NCBI RefSeq assembly: GCF_964340395.1
Contig: NC_135560.1
Location: 12,194,598 to 12,258,597, forward strand
Source of the DNA: Glandiceps talaboti
Lineage: Eukaryota > Hemichordata > Enteropneusta > Spengelidae
Length of the DNA: 64,000 bases
Direction of reading: 5' to 3'
This document shows positions 33,699 through 45,129 of the stretch, in pieces. A program made the position numbers and the translations under genes. Within the stretch, counting starts at the first letter, position 1. Each line of letters opens with the position of its first letter. The notes under the pieces were generated by a model. The model was not told the DNA's origin. It did not search any database and saw only the letters and a program-made list of their open reading frames with translations.

Positions 33699-33804
33699 GG
33701 CTGTAAGGTACGCCATGATGGGGGTTGGGGCCCTCCCACATCAGTCAACCCCTTCCCTGAGAGGAGGCTGGTGAGGGCAGAGTGACACTAAATATCTTAC
33801 AGTC
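33699..33804. mobile_element. Short inverted-repeat element, family J copy 2
   Basis: GGCTGTAAGGTACGCCAT ... GCCCTCCCACATCAGTCAAC is the reverse complement of the right half of copy 54843-54936; it ends ATATCTTACAGTCT. Confidence 0.75.
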
Positions 33805-33845
33805 TACCTAACGGCCTGCTAGAAAAGGTCCTATTTCTCATCTAC

Positions 33846-34219
33846 TTAGACCTAAAAAAAATAATTGTTTGGTTCCAGTTACCCAACCCCCACCTACTTT
33901 TCTACCGCTGACCCTCAACTTTTTTTTACGTTTCATAGAAAAAAGTAGTAAAATCGCGAACATTGTGAAGTCTCACGAGAGATAGTGGATGTGGAAACTG
34001 ACATAAACTTAAAAAGACAAAATAAAACCTTTCTTCCAATCTGTAATGGCTGTACATCTGCTAGGAAGAAATAAACAACACAGAGGTCATTTGGAAACAA
34101 TAAAACCTGAACTAGACACTCGTACATGAAAAAAATATATAATAATAAAAAATCTACCTACCCCACCTATTCTAAAATTGGGCGTAATTGGAACCACACA
34201 AAAATTTTTTATTAGGCCT
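33846..34219. mobile_element. MITE-like element, family A copy 4
   Basis: Ends TAGACCTAAAAAAAATAATT and TTTTTTATTAGGCCTTA are inverted. CTTCCAATCTGTAATGGCTG and CCTGAACTAGACACTC are shared with copy 2. Confidence 0.75.
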
Positions 34220-34335
34220 TAGCTACTTCATCAGACCCCAGGACTTCTACTAGAATGTACACTATATGTAAACTACATTATATATTAGAATATGAATTGA
34301 TACTTGGTAGGTAACTTCATTACTACTACTATGTT

Positions 34336-34702
34336 ATACAACTGCCGACATCAAACCATGGACGAGTCAAACCTGTGACAAACGAGGAAAGTAAACAACT
34401 GAATTGGATTAATAACACCTGGCACAGCATGTTGGAAGTACAGAGACTTGTATTACATCCCATCATTTGATAAGAACAGTTTTATGGCCTCTTTACATAA
34501 TAGTTCATGGTTACAAACAAATGTCCAGTTCCCCTGGCATTTCATATACACATAAAGAGGCCATAACACTGTTCTTATCAAACCACGAAATGTAATACAA
34601 GTCTCTGCTATTCCAACATGCTATGCAAAATGATATTAACCCAATTCATTTGTTTACTTTCTCAGGTTCTGTTTGTCCATGGTCTGATGTCAGCAGTTGT
34701 AT
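34336..34702. mobile_element. Long inverted-repeat MITE, family F copy 1
   Basis: The two halves are close reverse complements over about 170 bp: ATACAACTGCCGACATCA / TGATGTCAGCAGTTGTAT at the ends and TTATGGCCTCTTTACATAAT / CATAAAGAGGCCATAA near the middle. Copy 2 lies at 42859-43130. Confidence 0.88.
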
Positions 34703-34917
34703 ATCAATATGATCTTTCCTTTGTAGAGTCATTACAATGCATAAATCAGTAAAAGAAACTTACTGTACATTATTAGTAAAATATAACATTACATATTACC
34801 ATGGAAAATTTGCCATCAGCAAACTAAGATAGACACAAACTAAAACTATTGTTGTATGTGATAGATTACACAAAGAGGTTGATAGTGGTGCCTTGGTTAT
34901 GTTGATATAATTGCATG

Positions 34918-35268
34918 GTAAGGCAAAAAAAAAAGAATTGTTTCTGGTCAGCATGTGCTTCACTTACATACCCCCTCACATCGGTCTTTCTTTTTCATGT
35001 TTGTCTAGCCCATGCAGTCTGCAGATCTGAGGGGAAACACAAAAATAACCCTCCCTACTTCAGTGAAGACAACTGCAGAGTCAATCATGAACAAGCACAC
35101 ACATCTTGCTCTAAAGTACATGTACTAAATAAAAAGAACAGTAACTGCCATAAATAGTAGATTGAGTGACAGGTTTGTTGAGAATTACTTGTAAAAAAAA
35201 GAATCACATCGTCACACCACTTTAGACAAAATTTCCTGACCAGAAACAACTTCTTTTTTTGGCCTAAT
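34918..35268. mobile_element. Dispersed repeat, family B copy 2
   Basis: Shares long near-identical stretches with 4375-4735 (ATGCAGTCTGCAGATC, AAAATAACCCTCCCTACTTC, ATAGTAGATTGAGTGACAGG). The 80-residue frame inside is part of the repeat, not a gene. Confidence 0.7.
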
Positions 35269-35429
35269 CAAGATAGTGTGAGCACTGAGTGAGGTTGAAT
35301 GTGCTGCAACTTGAGGAAAACTTGCTATCAAAGATCGTACCCTGCAGTGAGTGTATAATTACACTAATATCCATTGACAGCTTTAATATCAACCATTCTG
35401 TAATGATAGTGACTTCTTTTACACTGCAT

Positions 35430-35588
35430 CAAAACTCTGATAGAAGTATTGTGACCGATGGGTATCTTATCTTAGGGTCGAAGTAATTTTTTTTTTTAAT
35501 TTAAAGTAAAATAAAATAAAATCCAACCTACCTACCCTATTTTCTAAAGTGATGTTATTGGAAACAAATTTTTATTTTTTATTTTTTA
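35430..35588. mobile_element. Family A fragment (copy 5)
   Basis: GGGTCGAAGTAATTTT, CCAACCTACCTACCCTATTT and TTATTGGAAACAAA match the right half of copy 6. Confidence 0.55.
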
Positions 35589-35994
35589 CCTTTGTGACTG
35601 GCAGTTTTTTAATCTGTTAATATGTCATAATGTAATCATAATTTAACAGAGGGTAATTACCAGCACTTTTGTTATCACTATATTCAATTACATAATTACA
35701 GAAGTCAGAAAGACAATTATCTGAAATGTACCTCTTTTTATAAATCTGACGACAGGTTTCATCATTCATTTCAACCTATGTATTTTTTCAACCTAAATCT
35801 GTTATTGAAATTCACATGAATTCAAGTTCAAAGCTTTGCTTCGTCAAAACAAGTATTCATTGAAAGACATATCCCAATGAGATGTTTTGGTAAAATTCAA
35901 CAGTACACATATTCTTCATGCACCTACGGTTCCGAGAACATGTGGGGTAAATATGCTATAATCTAATGATGCATATAGCATCTGTGATTGACAA

Positions 35995-36702
35995 TAAGAT
36001 CGGATGAATTTTGACATCTGACCTTGAAAACTAAGGTCAAGATGGCAACCAGGATAATATAGTTGTAGACACTTGAATTCAGTCCCTTTGTATAACAGTT
36101 CTTGATTCAAAAATCTTGTTCAAAATTTGACTGCAATGTGGCCCAAATTGCTAAAAATAAGCAAATCAACAGGCATGCATATGTCAGCTGCAATGTGTAA
36201 TTATTGTACAAGGTTTGATAAAAGAGAAAATAACATACATTTACTTTGTACAACACATATACAAGAACTTGTGTAGTTCTGACATTTGACCTTGTAGTCT
36301 AAGGTCAAGGTCAATTTGTATATTTTCAATATAACCAGGATAACATAAATGCAAAATCCTCAATTGTATTCAGTCTATTGGTTTCTATGGTCAAGTTCAT
36401 TCAATTTGGATGATTTCAAAAGAAATTTCAGCTTAAGACATTATGGGTATGGACATTTCAAACTGTTAGCTCACTTGATCCAAACAATATACATACACGT
36501 ATACATCTTTTAACCTGTGTGAATTGCTCTATATATGGCAGTCCTTTAAATAGAGTACAAAATATGAATTGGATTTTAAGGTCAAAATTGACAACCATTC
36601 AGTCAAACTAATCCAGCTGTAAATCAACTATATACCAAGTTTGAAGAAAATGGACCATTGAATGGCTGAGAAATACTAAAAGATGGAGAGGGCAGATGAA
36701 CG

Positions 36703-36744
<42 letters not shown>

Positions 36745-36745
36745 G
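35995..36745. repeat. Dispersed repeat with TGACCTTG/CAAGGTCA words and an ACAG microsatellite tail
   Basis: Two diverged direct copies: CATCTGACCTTGAAAACTAA at 36015 and CATTTGACCTTGTAGTCTAA at 36280, each followed by AACCAGGATAA and ATTCAGTC. A third module (CCAAGTTTGAAGAAAATGG) leads into (ACAG)n at about 36697-36745. Modules of this wording with a GACA-type tail are familiar from marine invertebrate genomes; the class is unknown to me. Confidence 0.55.
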
Positions 36746-36864
36746 CTCATTTCAATAGCACCTACAGGCCTTCTAATTCAGCTTCTAATAAGGAGTGGAT
36801 ATGTACAAAGTTATGCACTGAAATTACATTCTTTGAGAAAAGAACTTTGGAAAATTGTTACAAA

Positions 36865-37195
36865 AGGCTAAATAAAAAAAAATTGTGTGTTTCTGATAAC
36901 CCAACCGACCCTAGTTTAAGCCTCCGACTCTAAATTTTTTTTAAACATTTAAACCAAAAAGAAAAGAAATTCTTTGTCTTCTGGACCTTCATGCATCTTT
37001 CCACAGTGATGTCTGTACATATCTCATCAAACTATAGTATCACAGAAGGGGTATTCTGACCGACATTTCATTTGGTTTTGGGTCGAAGCAATATTTTTCA
37101 AAAATAAAATTAAAAAGCTAAAATAAAATACCAACCTACCTACCCTATTTTTTGAGGCCATGTTATCGGAAACACACAATTATTTTTTTTCGCCT
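36865..37195. mobile_element. MITE-like element, family A copy 6
   Basis: AGGCTAAATAAAAAAAAATT at the left; GGAAACACACAATTATTTTT then TTCGCCT at the right. Resembles copy 1 most closely. Confidence 0.7.
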
Positions 37196-37756
37196 AAGTG
37201 TATATATTCTACAATACAAAAGTTAAGTGTGTGTTGTATTTCAAATCTTGGACTTTTCTCAAAATCTAGCTAATCTTATGAGTCAAAAGGAATGAAAAAA
37301 CATATTAAAAGCGCATTCACATAGCACCATATTATATACTTGGTCCAAGTCTAAAAATTAAACGTCTAAATATCAGTTTTCCTGGCATGAAAAATATTTA
37401 CTGACCACCTTATAAGTTGAACTATGTGACATTTATGGCAGCAGTTAGCTCACAAAATGAGGACTTTCTCATATCGTTACAGTAGATTTGGGAAGCTCGA
37501 ACCAAAACTAACAAATAATTAATCTGAACTAAAATAATTCTAGACAATACCTTGTGAACAAACTAAATAATTGCCACCAGGAAAGTTTCTATATATTCTA
37601 AGGCAAAATAAGGCATTCACTTTACAGGAAAAGATCAATTGAGATTTTGACTTTTATGTTATCGTCAAAGTAAATATGATCTCCTCAAGTTCTTGTACCT
37701 TCAGCACTCCATAACTTGACAGATTCTAGTTTTTATACCAAAATTATTTTCATATT

Positions 37757-37762
37757 TTTATT
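37757..37762 (-). terminator. Candidate polyadenylation signal for AAGAB
   Basis: TTTATT on the + strand reads AATAAA on the AAGAB strand, about 610 bases past the stop. A closer ATTAAA variant lies near 38078-38083. Neither can be chosen without transcript data. Confidence 0.25.
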
Positions 37763-38371
37763 AGTTACATGATTTTTTTCTTCAAAATAGCAATTACTTA
37801 CTTTGCATTCCAATTAAAGTAACAACTCACCAAATGAGGACTGACCTCCCCTATTTTACATAATTGGTGAGCTCAGACACATTATACCAAAACTCTTCCT
37901 CTGTGGTCATATGCAAATATTCCACGACTTGACCATTATTTTCTGGGGGAGAGAATTCTGTAGATGATGTGTACCCATTAGGAAATCTATAGTAGTGTTA
38001 CTTGACCCCCAAAGGCAAAGTACAAAGAGAAGCTAATATTATAACTAATATATTTCAAAGTGTAAACTCCTTTCATTTAATATATTTTAACTTTTATATG
38101 TGAACAAGTAGTGACTTGAAACGTAAATAGGGTGTGGAAGATTATTAAGAAAAAAAGGTGGAAGAAAAGTGATTTACAGTTAATAATAAAATGGACGTGG
38201 CTGGAGAAATATGTACATTTTCTTCTTTTCACAAGACACTGACTTGTACCCACATCACTGGGATTGCTATTGTGGACATTTGGAGACAGTCTTGAGTTTG
38301 GGTCTTTGTAAAAACATCTAGCGTCATCACTATCTTGTCATCACTATTTTGTCATCACTTTCTTGTTCATC

Positions 38372-41300
38372 TCAGTCATCATCTGAGGATAATCCTTCTA
38401 TCTCATCTTCCTGCCCACCCATTGCTCTCCAAAATGCTACGGTAACCTTCTCAGCATAGGCTTTCCTTTCTTCAAGAGGTAACGTTTCTGCTTTCTCTGA
38501 AAAAAAACATGTTTCCGTTTTATTTAATCAATAGATACATACAATTCATAAACCTTATCTAGTATCATAATAATAATAATAATGTTCGTTTTTATATAGT
38601 GCTTTCCCACTTTGTGCTCAAAGCACTTTACAATTATTACCCCTGGCACAGATCTATAGTGACACAACGGCCCTTTATACTTCCTTAACGTTAACTCTCT
38701 TGGGAGCATACAATCCATTCCAACCTTTATAAGCGCATATGACAACAGCATTCACATTGCATCCTCTATCCTACCAGGTCCCCAATTATACAGCTGGGTT
38801 GACTGAGGCACAATCGTGGTTCAAATTTTGCCCAAGGACTTTAGCCATACAGAAACAAATGGCAGCGATGGGACTTGAAACTGCAACCTGCAACCTGCAG
38901 ATTCCAAACCAGCCACTCTAGGAACCATTCGGCCATCATGACTACACAATCATAGCACTTATGTTAACATGTATATTGAAATGAGCGTGACATCTACATA
39001 TAGCATTATACATAAGCTGGTGCATTTCGCCATGATCATGGTGACAATGGAAATTCGAGTACACCCAATAGTTACGTCATTTATGGGTCAGATTCAATGT
39101 AGGGACAATTTGGTCATTAGAAATATTAAATAAATATGGGAGCCTAACTCGGTGAAATATCACAGGATGACTGTGCATTCTGCGTAGATAACATAAGTAT
39201 TTAAATGATTAAAAGTTAGATTGTAGGTTTATCACTCACCTTTCATTTTGGCAAATTCTTCAAATAGTTCTTCAAAGGACGTTTCACCGGGATCTTCACT
39301 ACCTAGTACTTGATATAATGCTCTGTCTTCACTACTCAGAAGTGATTCTGTTTGAAATAAAAACAACATTACTAAAAAATATTTCTACTCAAAATTTGAC
39401 TCGGCACCGTATTTTGGATTCTCCTGTGTACAAGATGGAATAGGTCAAAGGTTACATACATAAGATGGAATAGGTCAAAGGTTACATACATAAGATGGGA
39501 TATGTCAAAGGTTACATACATAAGATGGAAAGTTGAAAGGTTACATACATAAGATGGAATAGGTCAAAGGTTACATGCATAAGATGGATACTAAGGTCTA
39601 AGGTTACATGCATAAGATGAATAGGTCAAGGGTTACATACATAAGAGGTCAAAGGACAAATACATAAGCGGTCATAGGTCAACAGTTACATGCATAATGC
39701 AACTCAAGCTCTATTGATGCCTGCAAGTATTAGAATCATCAGTAGTGACAATCTGTGGTTGTTTGTGATGATTTGAATTTGCCAGATCAGACTGCTGAAC
39801 TACTCATTAACAAAATGGTGGCATGCATCACACAGAAGTGAAAGAGAAATGACAGCCTCTCTAGCAACAACTTAATTTACATGGATTAATCTTGACTTTC
39901 ATTTTGTATTTAACATTATGTCTCTCACACAAACGGACAAGGAGTGCAAATAATTATGACAATCCTAGTTTGCTAAATGAATACACGTTAAAACATCCTT
40001 ATGTATAACGAACTTATAGAGTAAATGCTAAATTTCATGTGGCATTGCCAATATTTGTAGACAACCTGAGTGAACAAGGTCATATCTTGGTAATCTATGC
40101 AAGCAAAGGTCATGACATCCACTATGGTAATTATCTTCTATAAATCAACAATAGTTTAATGACCTTCTACAGAGCCTGACATTTTCTATTTTATCTACTG
40201 GTCCCGGACGAATGACCATTTATTTCACTGATCCTTGGTAAAAATCACTGGCCGATGAAAGATATACAAATTTACAATATTATTTAGATAACAAACCATT
40301 ATCATACCTCTGTGCGTAATTATATAATATACTGTCAGTATGTGTTTGACAAGTGATTCATGGACCAGTCACATGACAAAAAAACAGCCAACCCTGGGTG
40401 CAGTCTACCATATTTTTCAGGCTATGTTCTATGTTTGATGATAGTTTTATTACCCTATCGTTTTAAAAAACTACCAACCTATCCTGTCTGCTCTGCTGGG
40501 TTGTTTGACTTTCACTTTCTGTTCTATTGGTTCTGCAGCTGTAGCACCTTCTTCTTCCTTAACTTGTTGTGGTTTTCCTTCTTTCTCCATGGGTTCACTG
40601 TCAGCTTTTTCCATTTTATCGCTGTCAGTATTACTATCATTTCCATTGTCACTTACAGTTCTATCATTGTCTCTATTACTATCATGATCTTGTCTGCCCT
40701 CAGCAGCATTTTTATCTAAACATTCGAGTGTATGACTTTTATCTTTGTCTGCTTCACTATCTTCTGTTTTTTCATCGGTATTGTCTGCAGCAGCTCCAGA
40801 GACATTGTTTGACCTGGAAGTAAACGCTTCACAGAGACCAAGGTAATCTAAAGGACTCGGGTTTGGTCTTTCTACAAAAAAAAAAAAAGAGCAGAAAAGT
40901 AAAGATACAAACAAAAAATTAATTTACAGCTATAACAACAGGGAATGTTTACCAGAACACAGAACATAGCATGTTATATACTGTACATTTACATGTAATG
41001 ATCAACACCGATCATTTGACAAAATCGAGATTGTTGTTCTACTTGCCAGACAAGATCACTTTTATTGTTCAACACAGCAGTATCATGAATGAAGAGAATT
41101 TTATTTACAGTAATTGAGGGTTTTTAGATTTCCCTCGATAACCATGCTATGTTCACAGCAGTAAAAGTGTTGTTATCTATCAAGTAAAACAGTAACCTAA
41201 CCCTCCAAAATGATCAACTTTTGATCATAAATGTACATGTCATGTACAGTCTTCTGGCAAACACTGCCTCTTTTAGCTCTTCTTTAATACATGTAGGAGA

Positions 41301-44300
41301 AACAGTTTGACTTTACATTCAAAATCCACAGGGAGTATAACTTCTAAATGTTATACAATTTGAACATTAATTTGCTGAATGTTACCATGGTATTTTTTTA
41401 ATGATCAAATTATTCACAACAAAGATAAATTAGCCATGGGACTCACGTGAGAGTGCCAAGGGCCTAGCCCATAACATCTGATGTAATATTTGCTAATAAT
41501 AGTGCAGACTATCAAATTTCTCAAAACCTACATAATTATCACAAACTTCATTGAAATTTAATCTATCGAAAGGTGACCTTTTTAAGGATCACTGCATTTT
41601 GAAAAAAAATATAGAAAAAACAAATATGAAGGTTATTTTAATAAACATTTTTCTGTATCAGCTTGCAAAGACATTTTCATATAACAAATTCTACATACCT
41701 TTCATGACTAGATTTGGCCAAGTGTGGGCGTGTAATGCAGAGATAATTCTTTGAATACCAGGTACATCTAAAATAAATCATTTATCTTGTTATCATTCAC
41801 TTCTTGTGAAAGACACTTGCAAAAAATAACAATAAAAGTAAAAAAAAAAGTTTTAAAAAAAGTAAAAAGTTAATATTTTACAAGCAGAACATAATCATAA
41901 GAATTTAAAGCAGCATAAATAAAAATATTTTTGCTACAAACAAACTGGATCTGATTTGTGCCACCAATGGTGAGTGGCCACTTAACATGCTCTACTGGTA
42001 TAAAACTAAAGACGGATTCACTGAATGAATTGTCAAAGCTTACCTTCAATTTCATCGTCGTCATCATCATCATCATCATCATCATCATCTCTGTCATCTG
42101 TGTCTTTTGATTGTAATTCTACAAGTTCAAATGCATTATCAATACACCAGAGTTGGGCATCATGTTGTGATATGTCTGGAATTGAAGAGCGGTACACTGT
42201 CACTTCAGAATTATACCAACACAAACACTTTTTTTACATAACACTTTCCAACACTGTGCTCAACTTAAGTGGGTTTTTTTTACAATTACTGATATTACCC
42301 CGGCCTGGCACAAAGCTACATGTATGGTACATATACAACAGTTCTTTACACTTATTAAATTCCCTAGGGAACATACAATCTATCAAGGAATCAAAGAAAG
42401 TTAGAAAAATACATGGATAGGGGGAAATATAGACATTAGAAATTACATCAATTTCACGAAATAACCCCTAATATGGGATTTGCCCTAGATCAAAACATGC
42501 GCTTTGCAGAAAAATCCTAGCTAAAATTACCTGTACTATTAAAGAAGACAATGAAATAACACAGCACAGTTATTTGTTATAATAGTAAACCTCTCATGTT
42601 GCACTGATTGATGAATTAAATACGTGAAGGTCAAAGGTGATGTCAGTCAGGTGATCTCTTGTTAACCTTTGACCCTTTTATCACCAGCACATTATATGGA
42701 CATGATAGTAAGGAGTCAAACCATAGACCCTACACGTAGGGTCTATGGTCAAACTAAAAACAACACAGGAAACAATGGAATAATATTTTCTTTTCAGGGT
42801 GATGTTATTTTCCATGTGTTGCTTAGATCTGTTGGAGTAATGCCTAGATCTTAAACTAGACAAGTATTACATTCCATCATTTGATAAGAACAGTTGTATG
42901 GCCTCTTTACATAATAGTTCACATTCACAAAACAAATTAGAAGTCCCCCCTGGCATTTCATGAACACATAAAGAAGCCATAAAACTGTTATCAAACCATA
43001 AAAACTGTAATACAAATCTCTGCATTTCCAACCTGCTGTATCGTGTTATTATAAATCTAATTCCTTTGTTTACTTTCCTTGTTTACAACAGGGTTCAATT
43101 CATCCATGGTCTGATGTCAGCAGTTGTATATGTTAATTAATTAATCAGTACAGGAATAAAGTTGTATATGCAATATCTCATACAGGTCTAATGGCTGAAC
43201 ATCCAAGTTTAACCAAAAAAGAAAACATGAAAAAAAGAAAAGAAAACTTGATCATTAACTCTACCTTGATCTTCAAGGAATTTGTTACAAGCTAAAATCC
43301 TCACTTCTGGATTCCACTCTCTGAGAAATGGCAACCATGATTTCACTTCCTCAAAACTAGTATTCTGTTCAAAAAAATAACAATAAAAATAAAAATCATC
43401 ATTACGCAGATTAAATATCGAAGTCTCAATTCCATGGCTTACTTCTACAGAAGACCACTCCTCATAGGTGTGATCATGATGCTACGTAACCTCCAAATTC
43501 TCTATGGAGCAACTTACACTCCTCCTGACGGTATGACCACATAATAATGATGACGACGACAACGATGATGGCGACGACGCATATATCACATTATTACACT
43601 GCTTAGGACACCTTTTCTCACTATAGCACTTTAAAAATTACGGTTACCGACATCGGTTAAAAATGAGGAAAAAATTTTGTATGAGTGATACTTTAAATTC
43701 ATAATTGTACTTTAACTGTCTGAATGACATAGAAAAGACAATTAAAGTCAGAAGGAAACTTTAAACAATGTGTTTAATAAATTTCCTGAATTTCAGTAGT
43801 AAATGGTATTTTTTGTTAAGATACATGCTCATGGGTTGCCATTAGATTCTCAGTGATGCTATGAATGTTTTCTACTCCTGCCATCTTGAAGAAATTTACA
43901 CCTAGGTGATAGGGTCATGAGAAACAAACAATTAAATAAGGCCATCCTTATACATATATTACAACAATAAAAAATAAGAATGAAGAAAGATACAAAAAAT
44001 AGAACTGAAACCTGTAGTGAAATCAACAGGATACATTTGTAGTAAATTGTACTTTTTTAATCATGAATCCGACAGAGATTCACGACTTTTGTTACTATTT
44101 CCAATATATATTGTCAACTCAGGGTTGCTGAAGTAAATTGATGATATGAAATGAAAGGAAGAAATTGAAATAATCTGAAATTACAATGACAATGATACAA
44201 TAACACATATAGTATAAAATGTCAAGGACAACACAGAGATGAAAAACAGAAATATGATTTATAAAAAGATTTAAGCGTCCACAAGTACCGTATTTTCAAA

Positions 44301-44888
44301 TCCTACAATGATGGCTTCAACAGACTCGGCAAATTCTTGATCTCCCAGTGTCTTCCTTGGTAAAAGACACAGTTCTACATCAGCACTGTAATATTTATTA
44401 CTTATTGACCACGGATACCCTTCTATGTTGTCAACTCTCTCCTTGAATGCTGGTAAACTAGTGACGCCTATAACTTCTGAAATATCAATATATGTTGGGA
44501 TATATGGTGGATAACTCGGTTTCAACAAATGGTGTGTATGTGTACATTGGTTATAGGATTTATACCAATACACCCATGATTAAACCATGCAATGCTGCGA
44601 CATTTACGGATGCAATAAAATATTTTCAGGCAACACAGGTGCTCCACGCCCACACTTTACACAACGAATCAACAATAACTGAACTGAGTGACACAGCGCA
44701 ACGTTCCCCCCATGACATTCGGTGAACTAGCAGTACACATAAACTGAACTCAAAATATCATTACCCGTAACACATGTCATAAATTTTGGACGGCTGGTAC
44801 AAAGAAATATGTCAAATATACCTTTTATCAGGTTATTTGGGTCCAAAACTGGAGAACAGCTTACAACAACAACACAGGGGGCAGCCAT
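38372..44888 (-). CDS. AAGAB: AAGAB (alpha- and gamma-adaptin binding protein p34), 8 exons, complete
   Basis: AAGAB is a cytosolic chaperone that helps assemble the AP-1 and AP-2 clathrin adaptor complexes. Exons in transcript order: 44888-44822, 44476-44289, 43364-43265, 42175-42044, 41767-41699, 40871-40479, 39347-39240, 38496-38372 (stop TGA). All junctions are GT-AG in phase; total 393 residues versus 315 in human. The start [12 protein letters not shown] resembles human MAAGVPCALVTSC. Conserved blocks are [60 protein letters not shown] and the C-terminal [24 protein letters not shown]...AFWRAMGG...[10 protein letters not shown]. The N-terminal part has the GTPase-like fold known for the family. 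The extra length is mostly an acidic low-complexity insert in exon 6. The exon 6 donor (ATAG|GTTGGT) is weak but is the only nearby one giving the required phase. Confidence 0.95.
38560..38960 (-). mobile_element. tRNA-headed SINE, copy 1 (minus orientation)
   Basis: Read on the minus strand it begins with a tRNA-like head: A-box TGGCCGAATGG and B-box-like GTTTCAAGTCC separated by about 40 bases. A body with AAAGTGCTTTGAGCACAAAG follows, and the tail is an ATT repeat. Related copies are at 42205-42385 and 61595-61960. Located in AAGAB 7th intron. Confidence 0.75.
39429..39690. repeat. Minisatellite of about 30 bp units
   Basis: About eight degenerate units of ATAAGATGGAATAGGTCAAA plus GGTTACATAC in AAGAB 6th intron. 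There are no unique spacers, so it is not a CRISPR-like array. Confidence 0.9.
40479..40871 (-). CDS. AAGAB: AAGAB exon 6: acidic, low-complexity expanded segment
   Basis: This 393-bp exon encodes about residues 186-317. After the conserved [15 protein letters not shown]-like opening it becomes rich in Asp, Asn, Glu, Lys and Ser (for example [16 protein letters not shown] and [18 protein letters not shown]), with no hydrophobic clusters, and is therefore probably disordered. The corresponding human linker is markedly shorter. The opposite strand stays open over the same span only because of this composition. Confidence 0.85.
42044..42175 (-). CDS. AAGAB: AAGAB exon 4 with a coding GAT-repeat (poly-Asp tract)
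   Basis: The exon encodes [21 protein letters not shown], matching human EWCIKHGFELVEL, and then a run of twelve aspartates at about 42055-42091, read from a GAT/GAC trinucleotide repeat. Human has an acidic stretch (EEDDD) at the same place, so the repeat has lengthened a pre-existing acidic patch. Repeat length may vary between individuals. Confidence 0.85.
42205..42385 (-). mobile_element. SINE fragment, copy 2 (body only)
   Basis: TAACACTTTCCAACACTGTG, the GGCCTGGCACAAAGCTA segment and AATTCCCTAGGGAACATACA match the body of the copy at 38560; the tRNA-like head is missing. It begins some 30 bases upstream (transcript sense) of AAGAB exon 4. Confidence 0.6.
42721..42748. repeat. 28-bp near-perfect palindrome
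   Basis: CCATAGACCCTA at 42721-42732 is exactly inverted at 42737-42748 with CACG between. The flanking GTCAAA and TCAAAC words partly extend it. Confidence 0.85.
42859..43130. mobile_element. Family F copy 2 (left end truncated)
   Basis: GTATTACATTCCATCATTTG, TATGGCCTCTTTACATAATA and the right end GGTCTGATGTCAGCAGTTGT match copy 1. The outer part of the left arm is missing. Located in AAGAB intron 3. Confidence 0.8.
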
Positions 44889-44892
44889 TTTG
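44882..44892 (-). promoter_or_regulatory. YY1-like site overlapping the AAGAB start codon
   Basis: The minus strand reads AAAATGGCTGC, close to the YY1 consensus AANATGGCGGC, placed over the initiator ATG. YY1 sites at start codons just downstream of TATA-less promoters are a known pattern in animals. Confidence 0.4.
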
Positions 44893-44965
44893 TCCTACTA
44901 GCGCCATCAATAGATGAACACATAAATTGGAAAACTTACTTCGTTTTTATAAAAGAATATCCACA

Positions 44966-44975
44966 GCGCATGCGT
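44966..44975. promoter_or_regulatory. NRF1-like site GCGCATGCGT
   Basis: Matches the palindromic NRF1 consensus GCGCATGCGC with one mismatch. NRF1 sites are typical of CpG-rich, bidirectional housekeeping promoters. Binding is inferred. Confidence 0.5.
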
Positions 44976-44994
44976 GAAACCTTGTTTGCGTCTG

Positions 44995-45007
44995 GTTGCC
45001 GAGGAAC
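44995..45007 (+). promoter_or_regulatory. RFX X-box-like site upstream of IQCH
   Basis: GTTGCC G AGGAAC fits the loose X-box form RYYNYY-N(1-3)-RRNRAC, about 125 bases upstream of the IQCH ATG. RFX factors drive ciliary and sperm-flagellar genes, which fits the known testis/cilium bias of IQCH. The match is degenerate and could be chance. Confidence 0.4.
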
Positions 45008-45129
45008 GTTACGTGAAAAGCAATGGCGAACTTTACCGCTATGTAGTGAGAAATTCATCGTTTTTAAGGAATGCTTACCACATAATCCCTGATCTTGCAT
45101 ATTACTGGTACCTTGAGATATTTTGCAAG

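Larger units (their letters stand above)
27057..38371. other. Intergenic gap between convergent RASA1 and AAGAB
   Basis: It contains the 3' UTRs of both genes and no recognisable third gene; open frames are all under 110 codons with no family resemblance. Repeats itemised separately occupy much of 30435-37195. 27330-30430 is plain AT-rich sequence with nothing identified beyond scattered polyadenylation-like words. Confidence 0.7.
44889..45129. promoter_or_regulatory. Compact divergent promoter between AAGAB and IQCH
   Basis: Only 241 bases separate the two start codons, so both 5' UTRs and the promoter must lie in or overlap this interval. It is less AT-rich than its surroundings and has several CpGs. 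It contains an NRF1-like GCGCATGCGT (44966-44975), an RFX X-box-like GTTGCC-G-AGGAAC (44995-45007) and, overlapping the AAGAB start codon, a YY1-like AAAATGGCTGC on the minus strand. A TTATAAAA word is at 44947-44954. Confidence 0.7.

Noticed and set aside
34915-35157. 80-residue frame similar to a frame at 4382-4594
   Set aside because: Similarity is at DNA level over the whole of a dispersed repeat (family B), including non-coding parts, so it is not a conserved protein.
38885-38945. Possible tRNA gene on the minus strand
   Set aside because: A- and B-box words are present but the cloverleaf stems do not pair well and the sequence continues into a SINE body.
39429-39690. Regularly spaced direct repeats resembling a CRISPR array
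   Set aside because: Units are contiguous and degenerate with no unique spacers, and the host is an animal genome; it is an intronic minisatellite.
40360-40823. Hydrophobic forward-strand frames of 119 and 84 residues
   Set aside because: Antisense to AAGAB exon 6, whose acidic codons read as Ser/Leu/Phe/Tyr on the other strand; the minus-strand exon has homology and phase support.
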